From: Copromyces sp. CBS 386.78
Taxonomy: Eukaryota; Ascomycota; Sordariomycetes; Sordariales; Sordariaceae
NCBI GenBank assembly: GCA_030685235.1
Contig: MU839178.1
Coordinates: 62,001-126,000 of the forward strand
DNA length: 64,000 bases
Reading direction: 5' to 3'
The translations under genes and the position numbers were made by a program. Below the pieces are notes generated by a model. The model was not told the origin of the DNA and searched no databases. It saw only the letters and a list, made by a program, of their open reading frames with translations. Of the stretch, positions 34,899-46,165 are shown piece by piece (within the stretch, counting starts at the first letter, position 1; the number at the start of each line of letters is the position of its first letter).

Positions 34899-36799
34899 TG
34901 CGAGTATGTTGTCGCCCTCACAGGCAACTCGGGATGTGTGTTGGGGTCGCTGGGCACAGATTGGGTGGTGATGGGAGTGGCGTGTCTTTGTCGGGAGGAG
35001 ACGCCAAAATGCTAATCACAAATAACTTTTTCTGTTATGCTAGGCAAGATGCAAGAATCGCGCATTAAGGGTCGGGGTCGTGGTCTGGTCCGGGTCTTCA
35101 GTTGGTCATGTCGGGGTCGGTTGGAGGGGAGGTGAGTGTTGGGGTGATGGGGGTGGAACACTGCACCTCATTTAATTGGAACCACTTCCGTGCTAGGCCG
35201 CAGGGGAACGGAAGCTCACAAGGTTCTGACAGACAGGGACCAGGACCGCCTGAGCTGCAGGTGCAATCGTGCACTGTCGAGCTGCTGCTGCTTCATCGTT
35301 AGTGGGCTCCACTACTATCAATGACGCCCCACATCGCGTGCAGTGAACGTGCCGTGAACGTGCCGCTCATGCTAAGGTAAGGTAGGATGAAGGTGCAGTG
35401 AGGTACAGGAAGACCGAGAAATGGAGGGTCATAATGCCTCTTGCTCTTCTTCCACTTCAACACTTTTAACTCCCAACTTGACTTTGTCAACAGAAGCACC
35501 ACAGGTGTGCAACACCCCAACTCGATCTGTCTGATATTCCATGTTCCATTTCTGCCGAGTCGCCAACGCAACAATCTTATCCTCGTATTCAACACATCTG
35601 GATGTTTGGAAACAGAACGTCTTGTTGGTGCGCATCTTTCACAACATGGGTCGGTAGCGAGGGATCTATTGTCCTCTCTCTCTTGCCCAACCCGACGGCA
35701 CCACCTAGTCACGACGGAAAAGGAAGACTAAATCAGGCACCATCCATGATACCAAAAGGGCAGCAGCGCATAACGTCGCACGGTTTCACCATGCTTCGTT
35801 CCTACCAATATCGTGACCGGGTCGAGGCTTGCCTGAGCGCGACGGGAGGCCCAAGTGATGGGCGGACCAACGATCTTTAAACCAAGCAGCAGACCATCGA
35901 CAACCGGTCTTACCAGATGATGGCGATCAATCACGCCCCGCGAAATGCGCTTCGAAATACAACTCGCCATCCCTTGCTTTGCGGCGATACCCGTTATTTC
36001 GATGGTCCGTTTGGCGTATCCTCGGCCTTGGCGTCGAGCAGACACTTTGGCGTGTGGTAGAGAATCTCAAACCGACTGGCACTGGCTGATCACTCTCAAA
36101 ACATAGCTACCTCGAGAGCTATATAGCAGCCCGACTCGTCTAGGTCCAAAAACCGCTCAAAACCAGGAGTACTGGCAAGCTTCCATGCTCCCTGGATCGA
36201 GTTTTTCTCTGCAGCTCGATCTCAGTATCCAAAACACCACGATTCGGTCTCGTCTTTCTCGCCTCCTTCTGTTTCACAGCGTCGGAAAAGGCGAGTCCCA
36301 TGACGATAGTGCTCCTGCGCATCGTCTAGCTAAGACTCCAACGTCTGCAAGAGACCGTGGATTGGCATTCCCCTGCATCGTCAGGCAAAGGTAATCCAAG
36401 ACATGGCCTTTGCCATGCCCATACAGCAGACATTGGCTTGTCAACAGTTCGATGAAAGCTTCTCCCGCCATTCAACAAGACGGGCTGCTGCATCAAGCAT
36501 GCCTCTCTGGACGGACAACATGCGATAGACGCATGGCAGCAGTCGGGTACATGCATTCGTTCGATTCCCATAGACGAGACCATAGGACGGATCAGACTTT
36601 CCGGTGTGTCTCGCACTCTAACCGCACGACACCGGATGGAAGGTGGAAGATGGGAAAGAGAGAAGAGCACCAAGATGAATTTCTAGACTTTTTGGAAGTT
36701 AAGCTCGCATCAATGCTCCATGCCAAGTCCACCCATGAAACTCCCAAAAAGAAACCGAATATGGTATTTTCCAAAACTTATAAAATGACCCGCCCAACC
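34899..36799. other. Intergenic region upstream of the RhoGAP gene
   Basis: About 1.9 kb with only short, overlapping frames on both strands. It contains the promoter of the minus-strand RhoGAP gene and the 3' flank of the aspartate-semialdehyde dehydrogenase gene. I see no RNA gene or repeat. Confidence 0.5.
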
Positions 36800-38137
36800 T
36801 TAGATGAGGCCCTTGAAAATGGCAGCCTCAGCGTTAAGGATGGAGGAACCGGCAGCTCCAATAACAGCTACGGCCAGGTATTAGCGCATGATTTCAGGAA
36901 ACATTCGAGGCACAAGACGACTTACTGTTGTGGCTCAAGGCAACAAACTTGATATCGAAGATGCCGCTCTCGTCCTCTCTGACGCGGCCAACGCTGACAG
37001 TGTATCCCTTGCAGAGATCACGGTCAAGACGGGGCTGGGGCCTGTCGGCCTCGTCAAAGACCTTGATAGGGGGCTCGGGGGCCGAGGGGCATCCCAGCTT
37101 CTGAGCATCGGAAACATAGCTGCGCAGGGCCTCCTTGACCTCCTCGGCGGACGGGGGCGGACGCTGGGCGAAGCGCAGCGACACGCAGGCGGTGTGGCCG
37201 TCCAAGACAGGGACACGGTTGCAGGCTGCCGACACCCGGAGTTCCTTCTGGTTCTCAAAGGCAGTGGCATCGGCGTTGAGAGAACCCAGGATCTTTTGGG
37301 CCTCGGTCTCCAGCTTGTCCTCCTCGCCCGAAATGAAGGGCACGACATTGTCAATAATGTCCATGCTGCTAACACCGGGGTATCCAGCACCCGAGACAGC
37401 CTGCATGGTGACGACGGATACGGTATCGATCTTGCCGAAGCGCGCCTGGAGGGCGGCAAAGGGGGCGACGAGGCCAATGACGGCGCAGTTGCTGTTGCAT
37501 ACCAGGAAGCCCTTGTCGAGGCCGAGGGTCTTGCGCTGGTGGGGGATCAGGTCGAGATGGTTGAGGTTGACGGTTGGGACGACGAGGGGCACGAGGGGGT
37601 CGCGTCTGTAGTTCTTTGCGTTGGAGAAGACGGCGATGTTGGCGTGCTGGAACTCCTTCTCGACGTCGCCGGCGACATCGCTGTCGAGACCGCTGAAGAC
37701 GATGTCGCAGTCGGCAAACTCGCTGGCCTTGCACTCACGGACGACTAGGTCACCGAACTCGGGGGAGATGGGGGTGGATTGCTTCCAGCGGACGGCATCG
37801 CGGTACTTCTTGCCAGCGGAGCGGGAGGAGGCGCCGACGGCGACGAGCTTCAGGACGGGGTGATTCTGGAGCAGCAGGATGAAGCGCTGGCCGACGGAGC
37901 CGGTGCAGCCCAAGACACCTGCGGGACGTCATGGGAACGGTTAGTGGTCGGGCCGGTACAGTATTATTTGGCATGTGTAAATTGGAGAGCCGGAGCCGGC
38001 ATGGATCCGTCCCGGGCCGTCTGGAGACGGGGGATTGGGACACATGCTGAACACATGCTGAAAGTGTCCCTTGAGGAACCTTGAGAGGTGGGGTGTCGCA
38101 GAGACTCACCAACGTTTCTGGTAGGGAATTGAGACAT
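36800..38137 (-). CDS. hom-1: Aspartate-semialdehyde dehydrogenase
   Basis: Converts aspartyl phosphate to aspartate semialdehyde with NADPH, the step leading to homoserine, methionine and threonine (yeast HOM2). Exons: 38137-38110, 37918-36926 and 36867-36800, 362 residues, the normal fungal length. The nucleotide-binding loop is [13 protein letters not shown] at the N-terminus and spans the first intron. The catalytic Cys is in [11 protein letters not shown] (about residue 154), and the acid-base His is probably in [12 protein letters not shown]. The third exon supplies the conserved ending [15 protein letters not shown]. The 191-bp first intron is long for this window and holds a small inverted repeat. 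A TGAGTCA site lies 88 bp upstream of the start codon. The symbol follows Neurospora usage from memory. Confidence 0.95.
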
Positions 38138-38224
38138 GATGACGAGCTGTGCTTCAAGGTTGATTCAAGAGAAATGGATTCTCTCTGAAAGTTCTTGGGC
38201 AGGAAAATTGTTCAGATAGGAAGG

Positions 38225-38231
38225 TGAGTCA
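38225..38231. promoter_or_regulatory. CPC1/GCN4-type site (TGAGTCA) upstream of hom-1
   Basis: The palindromic heptamer TGAGTCA lies about 88 bp upstream of the hom-1 start codon. CPC1, the Neurospora GCN4 equivalent, binds TGA(C/G)TCA in promoters of amino-acid synthesis genes, so the site fits cross-pathway control of this gene. A seven-base match alone is weak; the position and gene function raise it. Confidence 0.55.
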
Positions 38232-40386
38232 ATGGCGGTCTTTCCTTCCCAGACAAGGAGGCGGGATCTGCTCGGCAACTTTTTCTCTCATTGCCTCTCA
38301 CAAATGAGTCGCCATCGGCTCGGCGCCCCGCCACAGGGTTCCCCAAGTCTCCGGCGATCGGAGCTGTGATGCACATTGTGTGGGGCCAGACACGGGAGCT
38401 CCAAGCGTGGAACTCGGGGGACTTGTCCAGCACAGTTTTGTCGCTTTCAGGGATAGGAACAGGGCCAAACACACCGTTCGTGTCCATCAGGGTCGAATCG
38501 TCGCGAGACAGGGGTATTCCCAGGGAGGACCTCTACTACTTTGTACCGGTACGGTATGGTATGGTACCTTGGGTACCTCTACGTATCGCTGCCGTAGGGC
38601 TGGAACCCCCGCCGTCCACATGCTCCATTTTTACGAGTTACGGACTGTTCTGTTCCTGTTCCCCTCACGCTTTCTGTCCCCTGATCTTTATCTCAACGAA
38701 CATCAACACACCCGGTTCAGGAGCCGCGAGTCGCACATCGTTCGTGCAGTGCGCCGCGCACCTACAAGGCTTCACCACAGCAACAACCTCTTCTGGAATG
38801 TGTGCTGCATCTGTTCGACGTTGCACAAAATGCTTGGCCGTTACCATGACCGGCTTTAAGCCGACGTCGTTTATAGGTCAGCAGCGCTCTCCACACTAGA
38901 AACGACGGGAGAAAGAATGCACAACATCAACGTCCCCCGTCGTGATCATAACCCAACCACGCTTGGGCAAGGGCTTTCTACAGGCAATCCTTGTTGATCT
39001 CACGATAGTAGTGGCAACACTCCCCGCCTATTGTCAAGCCGCCCTCCCCCTCTCGAGCCACTTGTCAGTGTCCGCTTCAAATTTAACACAGCACCCGCAG
39101 CCAACGATCGTCTTCTTGTCCCTTACCAGATGTAGATGGGGAAAAAAAGACCATTATATCCTGGATACGCATGGGGTAGCAAATGCCCCATGAGGTTGGC
39201 CTCGAATTGAGATTGTTGGGATATTTCCCCACCACGTTCGATACGTACGGGATCTCCCATGTCACCCAGCCCTACGTACCCTATCGTTCGCCTGGTCGAG
39301 CGGTGAACAGGCCGACTGAGAAATACGACGGCTGCCTTACCAGGTCACCACCCTTGAAGAAACACCAAGTTTGGCACGATGCCATGTCGCCTTCACTCTA
39401 CGTCCGAAGCATGGGCATGGAATCTTATCAAGCTTATGTTTGTTTAACAGACGAGTGTCACGGAGACTACCTGTCCAGCCCAAAGCACTGAGATTCCCCC
39501 CGTCAAGCGGAAGGGTACCACCTCTTCATCGCACCATGTCCGGAGATCATGTCCACGATGCCTGTCCCATTGGGAAGAGATGCAGTCTTGGCAGTTCCCA
39601 ATACTCCAACCATTGGATGAAGCCCAGTGACGCAGCCCCTTCTACAAATGAAGGGAAGCGAGCGGACAACAGCTGCCACTGACATTGTCATGTAACGCGC
39701 CTCGACGCCTTGTTGGACCATGGCGCAAATACCAGTTAGCCGCTTGGCTGAAAAGAGCCAGATGATCTCTCCCCTCTCTTCAGCTTCGCCCACTGTTTTA
39801 TTTGTGATAAAGTTATCACTTTCGGGTCGCCGGCCTGGTTACTCTTCATCACCAGGTCACAAGATACTGACAGCAACTTCCTGTTCTTCATCCCCTCTTT
39901 TGACACAACGGCAGTCATTGTAATTCCTAGTCAGGGTGGAGCTCTCAGCATTAAAATCCTACTCGTGTCAAGTTCTCATCTTTTCTTCACTTTTGCTTTC
40001 TTGATTTTCTTCACCACCCACCAATCACTGAGCTGAAAGAAACACAATTCGACGCCCTCGCTCTTCAGCTCTTCAGCCGCCTTGATCGGTCACAAGCTTT
40101 AAGCACACTAATTGCCTCGGTTGTTAACGACCGTTGATCCATGAAGATCACTTACATAACTTCAAGCCCCACTGCTACCTTACCCTTACATGGTTAACGC
40201 AAGGAACCTGCTTGGATAACTTGGTTTCAACCTTCTCAGCAGATTGCTATCAAAGACAAGACCTCTACGCAACGACTTCAGACATTCGAGCAATCATAAT
40301 TGCCATCTGAGTTTGTCTCTTCACGCAGCAACTTCCAGGTTGAACGCCATCACCTACCACCGAAACTCGAAGAGAAGGCTGCAATC
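38232..40386. promoter_or_regulatory. Divergent intergenic region between hom-1 and the short-chain dehydrogenase
   Basis: About 2.2 kb carrying the promoters of two outward-pointing genes. A cluster of GGTACC/GGTAT units lies at about 38,543-38,578. The 400 bp before the dehydrogenase start are typical of a long fungal leader. Frames are short, and none is supported as coding. Confidence 0.5.
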
Positions 40387-41628
40387 ATGGACAACTCCTT
40401 AACAACAGACGACCTCTCTTGGTCACTTGTCGACACTATCAAGCAATCGCCACCCATCGATGTCACAGCTCCTTACGACACCAAGTCTCTCGCCGGCAAG
40501 ACCATCCTCATCACCGGCGGGGCATCCGGCTTCGGTGCCGCCTTCGCCCGCAAGTGGGCCAAGCACGGCTCCCACATCATCATCGGCGACGTGAACGACT
40601 CAGCCGGCGAGGAGCTCATTGCCGAGCTCCGCTCCCTTCCCGGCTCCTCCAAGCATCACTACTACCAGCACTGCGACGTGACCAGTTGGGAAGACCAAGT
40701 CTCCCTCTTTAAGATGGCCGCCCGCGCCAGTCCTACTCGCGGCATCGACGCCGTCGTAGCCGGCGCCGGCATCAGCGAGCACGGGGACGTAGTCTCGGGC
40801 GCCCCGGGTGTCTTCGACAACCCCGCTGGTCTCGACTCCGACTCCGACTCATCGCCTTCCCCGCCGCCCCCCTTAAATATCCTAAACGTCAACTTGACAG
40901 GCGTCATGTACACCACCCACCTCGCCCTCTTCTGGCTTCCCCGCAACGGCGGCGTCTCCCGCCTCGACCTCCTCGACAGTCCCCATCCCAGTGATGGCAA
41001 CAACCAACCAATCCCGATCCGCGACCGCCACCTCCTCCTCGTCTCCTCCATCGCCGGCCTTGCGCCCCTCCCCGGCCAAACGGAGTACACAGCCTCCAAG
41101 CACGGGGTGCTCGGTCTCTTCCGCGCCCTTAGGGCAACCTCCTGGACGAAAGGGATCAGGTGTAACGTTCTTTGTCCGTACTTTGTCGACACGCCTATCG
41201 TCCCCTGGCGCGGCATGGCGCTGTTGGCGGGCGGGCCGAAGGCGCAGATCGAGGATGTGGTGGATGCGGCGACGAGGTTGATGGCTGATGAGGGGGTGGT
41301 GGGGAGGGGGTTGGTTATCGGTGGGAAGCAAAGAGTTATTAGGGGGCGAGTTGTCACCGTGGGGGATGCGGGTGCTGAGGGGGAGGTTCTGGAAGAAGGG
41401 AATGGGGAAGGGGGTAGAGGGGGAATTAGAAGTTCGCCAGGGGCGGTGTGGGAGGTGCATGCGCATGACTATGAGATGGTAGAGGTGTTTGTATATAGGT
41501 TTGTCAAGATATTGAATATGGTTAGGACGGTTAGAGGGTGGGTGGGGACGTTGAAGGATCTGTGGGGGATTTATTTGGGTAGGAGGGGAAGAGGGAAAGC
41601 AATCAAGGCTAAGAAGGTGGTAGCATGA
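40387..41628 (+). CDS. Short-chain dehydrogenase/reductase
   Basis: NAD(P)-dependent oxidoreductase of the classical SDR fold, 413 residues in one exon. The first ATG in frame is at 40387. The cofactor motif TGGASGFG is at residues 43-50, with a following acidic residue in HIIIGDVND that suggests NAD preference. The structural motif GAGISEHGD, the catalytic Ser in LLLVSSIAG, and Y-T-A-S-K (Tyr234, Lys238) are all present. The overall pattern resembles fungal 15-hydroxyprostaglandin-dehydrogenase-like SDRs, but the substrate cannot be told. It is longer than the usual 250-300 residues: an insertion near residues 140-160 is rich in Asp, Ser and Pro, and the last 90 residues are Gly-rich and then basic with an amphipathic helix (VYRFVKILNMVRTVRGWVG), perhaps for membrane contact. 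Confidence 0.93.
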   Translation: MDNSLTTDDLSWSLVDTIKQSPPIDVTAPYDTKSLAGKTILITGGASGFGAAFARKWAKHGSHIIIGDVNDSAGEELIAELRSLPGSSKHHYYQHCDVTSWEDQVSLFKMAARASPTRGIDAVVAGAGISEHGDVVSGAPGVFDNPAGLDSDSDSSPSPPPPLNILNVNLTGVMYTTHLALFWLPRNGGVSRLDLLDSPHPSDGNNQPIPIRDRHLLLVSSIAGLAPLPGQTEYTASKHGVLGLFRALRATSWTKGIRCNVLCPYFVDTPIVPWRGMALLAGGPKAQIEDVVDAATRLMADEGVVGRGLVIGGKQRVIRGRVVTVGDAGAEGEVLEEGNGEGGRGGIRSSPGAVWEVHAHDYEMVEVFVYRFVKILNMVRTVRGWVGTLKDLWGIYLGRRGRGKAIKAKKVVA

Positions 41629-42938
41629 AGGGAAGTGAAGTGATGATGATTTTCTTGTGACGATGAATCTTAGATTGGGTGGTACGGTCTTATGGTAGGC
41701 GATTATGATTACCGAGAGTACCTGGAAGAAGTCTTTTCCGTGTGAGTTGTGGGTTTGTGGGTATGACGAGCGCGAGTGAATGAATGACTTGGTGGGATTC
41801 AGGAGTCAGAACTCGACTTATCTGGTCAACCATCAAACTATGCATATAGGAGGCGAAAAAAATATGACGAAACAGTTGCTGGCAGACAGACAGACCATAC
41901 AAGCGAACAAGAAGCATGAAGATTGAGTGAGGGAGGAACAACGACCATTCTTGGATGTCCATATGATTAATCGTTGATGAAGTCTAGAACAGCTAGGTTC
42001 TAATGCTATGTAATATAAATGTGATGGTAATTTGGTCTCGATAAACGGGTTTAGTATTTTATAAGGGCTACTAAAAGAAGAAGATGTGAAAGCGGCAGTC
42101 AAAAGTACTACCCCTCTCACACAACATAACACATTAGGAGAAAGGACAGTAATTTCTCACTGCCCGGGTATGCAGTTATGAATCCTGCGCAAGAAAAAAC
42201 AAAAATCACACTCAAAGAGTGTCCATCCAGAGAAAGTGAAAGGATAGAGCCGGAAGGCGCGATGAGCCACAAAAGGAAGGAGTGAAGAGCCACAGAAAAG
42301 GGAGAAGTGAAGAGAGAAAGAAGAAGGAAGGCGCGAGTGGATAAAGGAGGAAGGAGTGAAGATATGGAGAAGGAAAAAAAAAGAGGCAGCGAACCACGCG
42401 GTGGAAATGTAAAATACAAAGTGAATTATCGTACCGAAGTAATGGTAAGAAGCTTAACTCATGTAGACTTGGGTAGTGTTGAATTTCGTCCCCCAACACG
42501 TCATGTCACTCATGGAACCAACATTACGGCTGAAGGTTTTTAAAACAACGGACATCCAGCATATCAATCAGCATCTCTTCCATAGTATCGAAATGAATAC
42601 GATGAGACCATTGATACATACACTGACTACACGTACCGTCTCTTACAAACAGTTTACCACGAGTGACAGACTCGTATGTTATTATTACATTCTTCATCAT
42701 CTGGCACGAAAGCAACGGGTAGTAGGTAGTAGTCTATACTGTATGTAGCACAAGGTATTTTCAAAGTCATGAAACGCTTGTTTGCTAATCGTTAATTCCG
42801 CTACCTATCACAAAAATCCAGGTATACAAAAAATAACCCNNNNNNNNNNACACTTTTTTTTAAAAATAATAATAAGTGTTTTTTTTAATATTTTTAAACC
42901 CAAAAAAAAAAAAAAAAACCATTAAAAAAAAAAAAACC

Positions 42939-42997
<59 letters not shown>

Positions 42998-44449
42998 CGA
43001 CTGACGTGGATCAACACACTCAAAACAAGACTAGAGTAGAGAAGAAAGAAATACTCGCTTAACAATATGGAATATCGGATATCAAGCAAAAAACAACAGC
43101 CCTCCATCAGGCGCAAACTCCACCGCTACAACGTTGGGGAGTAAGAACCTGTGTTATCCGTCCCTGTAGAGATGCCGGGACCAAACTAACGGCCTTCCAC
43201 AATGGCTTTGTGGTTTCGTTTGTGGGGATTTCCGTAACACTCGGCTGAGGTTATCGTGAATGTTGCTGATGTTCGCATGCCACACCGGAAAGATAACCAG
43301 AGGTGTTTGTGCAATGTCGGAAGAAAGAATGCTGCCGCAACTCGAAATCGCAATCGTTCAAAGAAAGCGATCAAGAAAGGGTACACATTAACATGGCGCC
43401 AAGAGGATATTCCATCCAACGCAAAAGCCAACGATGATAAGATATGTTATGCAACAACATTTTCCTGTTTGATGTGTATACGAGGTTTGGTATCATTTCA
43501 TCCCATGTCCCCCAAGTCTTTTGCCGTTAACCCCGGAGATGTGTTCAGCCCAGTTTGTAGATGCGTGCCGTGCCCATATGTGATATGTGTGAAAGTTTTC
43601 TTCTCTTGCGCCATATGATGTCAAAAGCATCAGGGATTTAATTCCTTTCGTCGCGTATGAGGGCCGCCGTACATACACCAAGGTGGTTGAAATGATTGAT
43701 TTGGAAGACTGCACCATTGTGTGTATTTTCTCTTGCACCGCAAGCCCTCTGCATGAATCCCAGTGTGTTTGTATGTGTTGCGATATGCCACAAGCCAAAT
43801 AACAATAACTCCTACGGACCTCTTGGGTCCATCTCGCCCATGCTCGTTTCTCTCCCTTGGATGCTGATGATAAACCGATCGTGACGCCGTAGGCCGATGC
43901 CAATCCCTAGACTCCACGCACGCTAGTGTGGCCACGAAAACAGCTCTTGAACCATGGTCGAAGGCCAACAGACGCTCACCCTGAACAAAAGCCAAAAAAG
44001 AGACCGGGGAAGCACAAGGAGAATTCCGGCAAAAAGAGAATCCTCTACGGCTCCAGCGCGTTGGGTGAAAACGCAAAAGAAAAGAAAAAGAAACACAACG
44101 ACGACGTTAAATTAAGAGGGAAATCGTTTCCATGTCGAAAAACAACATTCATGTGTCCACACACACCATGCGCCAATGCACGCCATGTCGAAGATGCCAG
44201 CCGTATGCAAGCCGTAACCACTGTGCCTCAAACATCGCCTACCAGCTCCAATCAACACCCCATGTCCATGCCGCTTTTCTTGACCAACTGATCGGCGTGA
44301 GGCAGAAAAGAAAAGATGTGTAAGTGTAGTAATGATCCGAAACGTGAATCTTGAAATACGCAGAAAACAAAGACAACAGATCGGAAATAACGAAGAGATC
44401 TGAAAATGCCATCCGGAAGGGCAAGGACGCCGGCTTCGTATGCGTATTA
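41629..44449. other. Convergent intergenic region between the short-chain dehydrogenase and whi3-like
   Basis: About 2.8 kb containing the 3' flanks of both neighbours and an assembly gap (see 42840-42996). Base composition is slightly AT-richer than elsewhere outside the transposons. A purine-rich stretch spans about 42,230-42,400. The frames seen are short and unconvincing. Confidence 0.5.
42840..42996. other. Assembly gap with artificial-looking homopolymers
   Basis: Ten N characters (42840-42849) are followed by about 150 bp made almost only of A, T and C runs, including about 23 C in a row (42937-42959) and then about 36 A. Normal sequence resumes at about 42,997. This looks like a scaffold join or low-quality contig end, so distances across it are unreliable. 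Confidence 0.9.
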
Positions 44450-46165
44450 TCATCTTCCCATCATGTATGCCGGGAATTGCGCCTGAGAGTTGCCATTCAG
44501 TTGCGAAGAGGGGTTGAAGCTCGAAGCCCAAGGGTTCTGACTCGTGGGGAAGGGGGGCGGGGTATACGCATTGTGTCCGTTGTTCAGCATGTTGGGCGAC
44601 CCCGAGTACAGTGACCTGTTCATGCCCAAGCCAGGAGGGGCAGACAATCCTGGAGGAGGTCCACTTGCGGTTGTGAAACCAGTGTTGGGCCCGTGGGGGA
44701 AACCGTTCATGCCGTTCATGGGGCCTGCGCCATTCTGGCCAGGCGCCTGACCGGTGCGAACTCCCAAGGGGTTCTTTGAGAAACTCAATCGCATGCCGCC
44801 CTTCCTGCTGTTGCTGAGCGTATGACCATAAAGCTCGTTAAGGGCCTTGGTGGCAAAAGAAACGTCCTCGAACTCGACAAAGCACATGGGTCCGTTGTGC
44901 TTAGTTCTGTAACAAAGGCGCTTGTATCCCCGCACCTTGGAAAACACGGCCTTGAGTTCTTCCTCAGAGGTGTCGATGGGCAGATTGCCAACATAGAGGG
45001 TATTGCAAGGAGGGTTCATGTCCGCGGGGTTTGCGGGTGGGTGTTGGCGATACGGCTGAGCATGGGGCATCATTGGGACGGGGCCGCCCATCATGCTGGT
45101 GGGTGACATAGTAGCAGAATGCGCTCCCATGCCACCCATGCTAGACTGGGAGTAGTGCGACATTGATTGCGGCATAGTCGTGGGAACCGATGTGTTTAGC
45201 GACAAGTTTGCCATGCGCGTGATAGGAAGCTGAGATGAGGTGGACCGGCGTTGCTGGGGGCCGCCTTCAGCAAAGCCGCCAATTTCCTTGAGAATCTCGC
45301 CCGTTTCGTCATCGTCTGCGGAATCGTTGTTGATCAAAGTCTTGCCGGTCGCGCGGCTGCCGTCAGTGAGGTAGTTTCCAATCGGCGATTGAGCCGAGAA
45401 AAGGTTCTGGTAGTGCGCAGTAGCCTCAGGGCTGCCCAACTCGGTGGACCCGTACGCAGTGTTAAGGGGCGGCGACATTCGGTCAAGAGATTGGAATGTG
45501 CCATTGAAGCGCGACACTTGTCTCGAAGAGGGCGCCGTCAGGGCTGTCGGCGAAGTAACCGCCGATGTCGCAGCCGAGACGGAGGTGTCAATCGAGAATC
45601 TCGCGCTCGAGGATGCAGAGTCGGACTGAATGATCTCAACAATCATTTCGGCGTCGTTGGTCATATTCGTCTTGCCATTCAGGAGTTGCCTCGTCTCTTG
45701 CGCGCCTTCCAAGGTCTTGAATGTGAGAATCGCGGTTCGGAAACCAGCGTCGTCCGACATATCGGCGGGAAGAAGCTCGGCTTTGACGAGATCCTTAGAG
45801 AGGGCCATCATGAGGCGCAGCTGATCTTCGGTGAAGTTGGCAGGCAACTTGCGGATGCGGGCGACAGAGTAGGTCGGAGAGGGCGTCGTAGAGAACGGAG
45901 TTCCGACAGGCTTGGCAGCGTCGCGATCGAAAGGCTTGCCAGGCGTATAGTAGCCGACCGGAGAGGTCATATTTTGTCTGTTGTTGAAGGCCTGAGCGGA
46001 AGGTCGCGGTAGGTAGGATGGGGCGGCCATTGTGTTGGTTGTCGTGGTGGACGACGAGAAGGGGCTCGCGCGGTTGGAGGCCAGGGAAGCGAAAGAGTTG
46101 GCGTTGACGGTGACGGAGGAGGTTGCGCCCGGAGCGTTCACGTTCTGACGATGATCCCCGTTCAT
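44450..46165 (-). CDS. whi3: Whi3-like RRM RNA-binding protein
   Basis: Single-exon gene, 571 residues. An N-terminal degenerate RRM-like region lies at about residues 97-180 ([19 protein letters not shown], then [14 protein letters not shown]). A long Ser/Gln/Pro/Met-rich segment follows. The canonical RRM near residues 388-465 has RNP2 as LYVGNL and RNP1-like [10 protein letters not shown], ending [17 protein letters not shown]. The tail is Gly/Asn/Pro/Phe-rich and low complexity. This arrangement, and the NTLYVGNLP...[17 protein letters not shown] block, fits the yeast Whi3 family, which binds cyclin and other mRNAs and controls cell-cycle entry and local translation. The ordered RNA-binding part is clear; the role in this fungus is inferred. 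The upstream region is unusually large. Confidence 0.88.
   Translation of the reverse strand: MNGDHRQNVNAPGATSSVTVNANSFASLASNRASPFSSSTTTTNTMAAPSYLPRPSAQAFNNRQNMTSPVGYYTPGKPFDRDAAKPVGTPFSTTPSPTYSVARIRKLPANFTEDQLRLMMALSKDLVKAELLPADMSDDAGFRTAILTFKTLEGAQETRQLLNGKTNMTNDAEMIVEIIQSDSASSSARFSIDTSVSAATSAVTSPTALTAPSSRQVSRFNGTFQSLDRMSPPLNTAYGSTELGSPEATAHYQNLFSAQSPIGNYLTDGSRATGKTLINNDSADDDETGEILKEIGGFAEGGPQQRRSTSSQLPITRMANLSLNTSVPTTMPQSMSHYSQSSMGGMGAHSATMSPTSMMGGPVPMMPHAQPYRQHPPANPADMNPPCNTLYVGNLPIDTSEEELKAVFSKVRGYKRLCYRTKHNGPMCFVEFEDVSFATKALNELYGHTLSNSRKGGMRLSFSKNPLGVRTGQAPGQNGAGPMNGMNGFPHGPNTGFTTASGPPPGLSAPPGLGMNRSLYSGSPNMLNNGHNAYTPPPFPTSQNPWASSFNPSSQLNGNSQAQFPAYMMGR

Noticed and set aside
36541..36575. 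Sequence GTTCGATTCCC resembling a tRNA B box
   Set aside because: The flanking bases do not form a T stem and no acceptor or anticodon arm can be built.
36888..37748. 286-codon plus-strand frame opposite hom-1
   Set aside because: It is the antisense shadow of the dehydrogenase, Gly/Val-rich as expected from its reverse strand, with no domain of its own.
42901..42996. Poly-C/poly-A tract as a genuine repeat or poly-A retroposon tail
   Set aside because: It adjoins a run of N and lacks a source gene or target duplication, so an assembly artefact is the simpler explanation.
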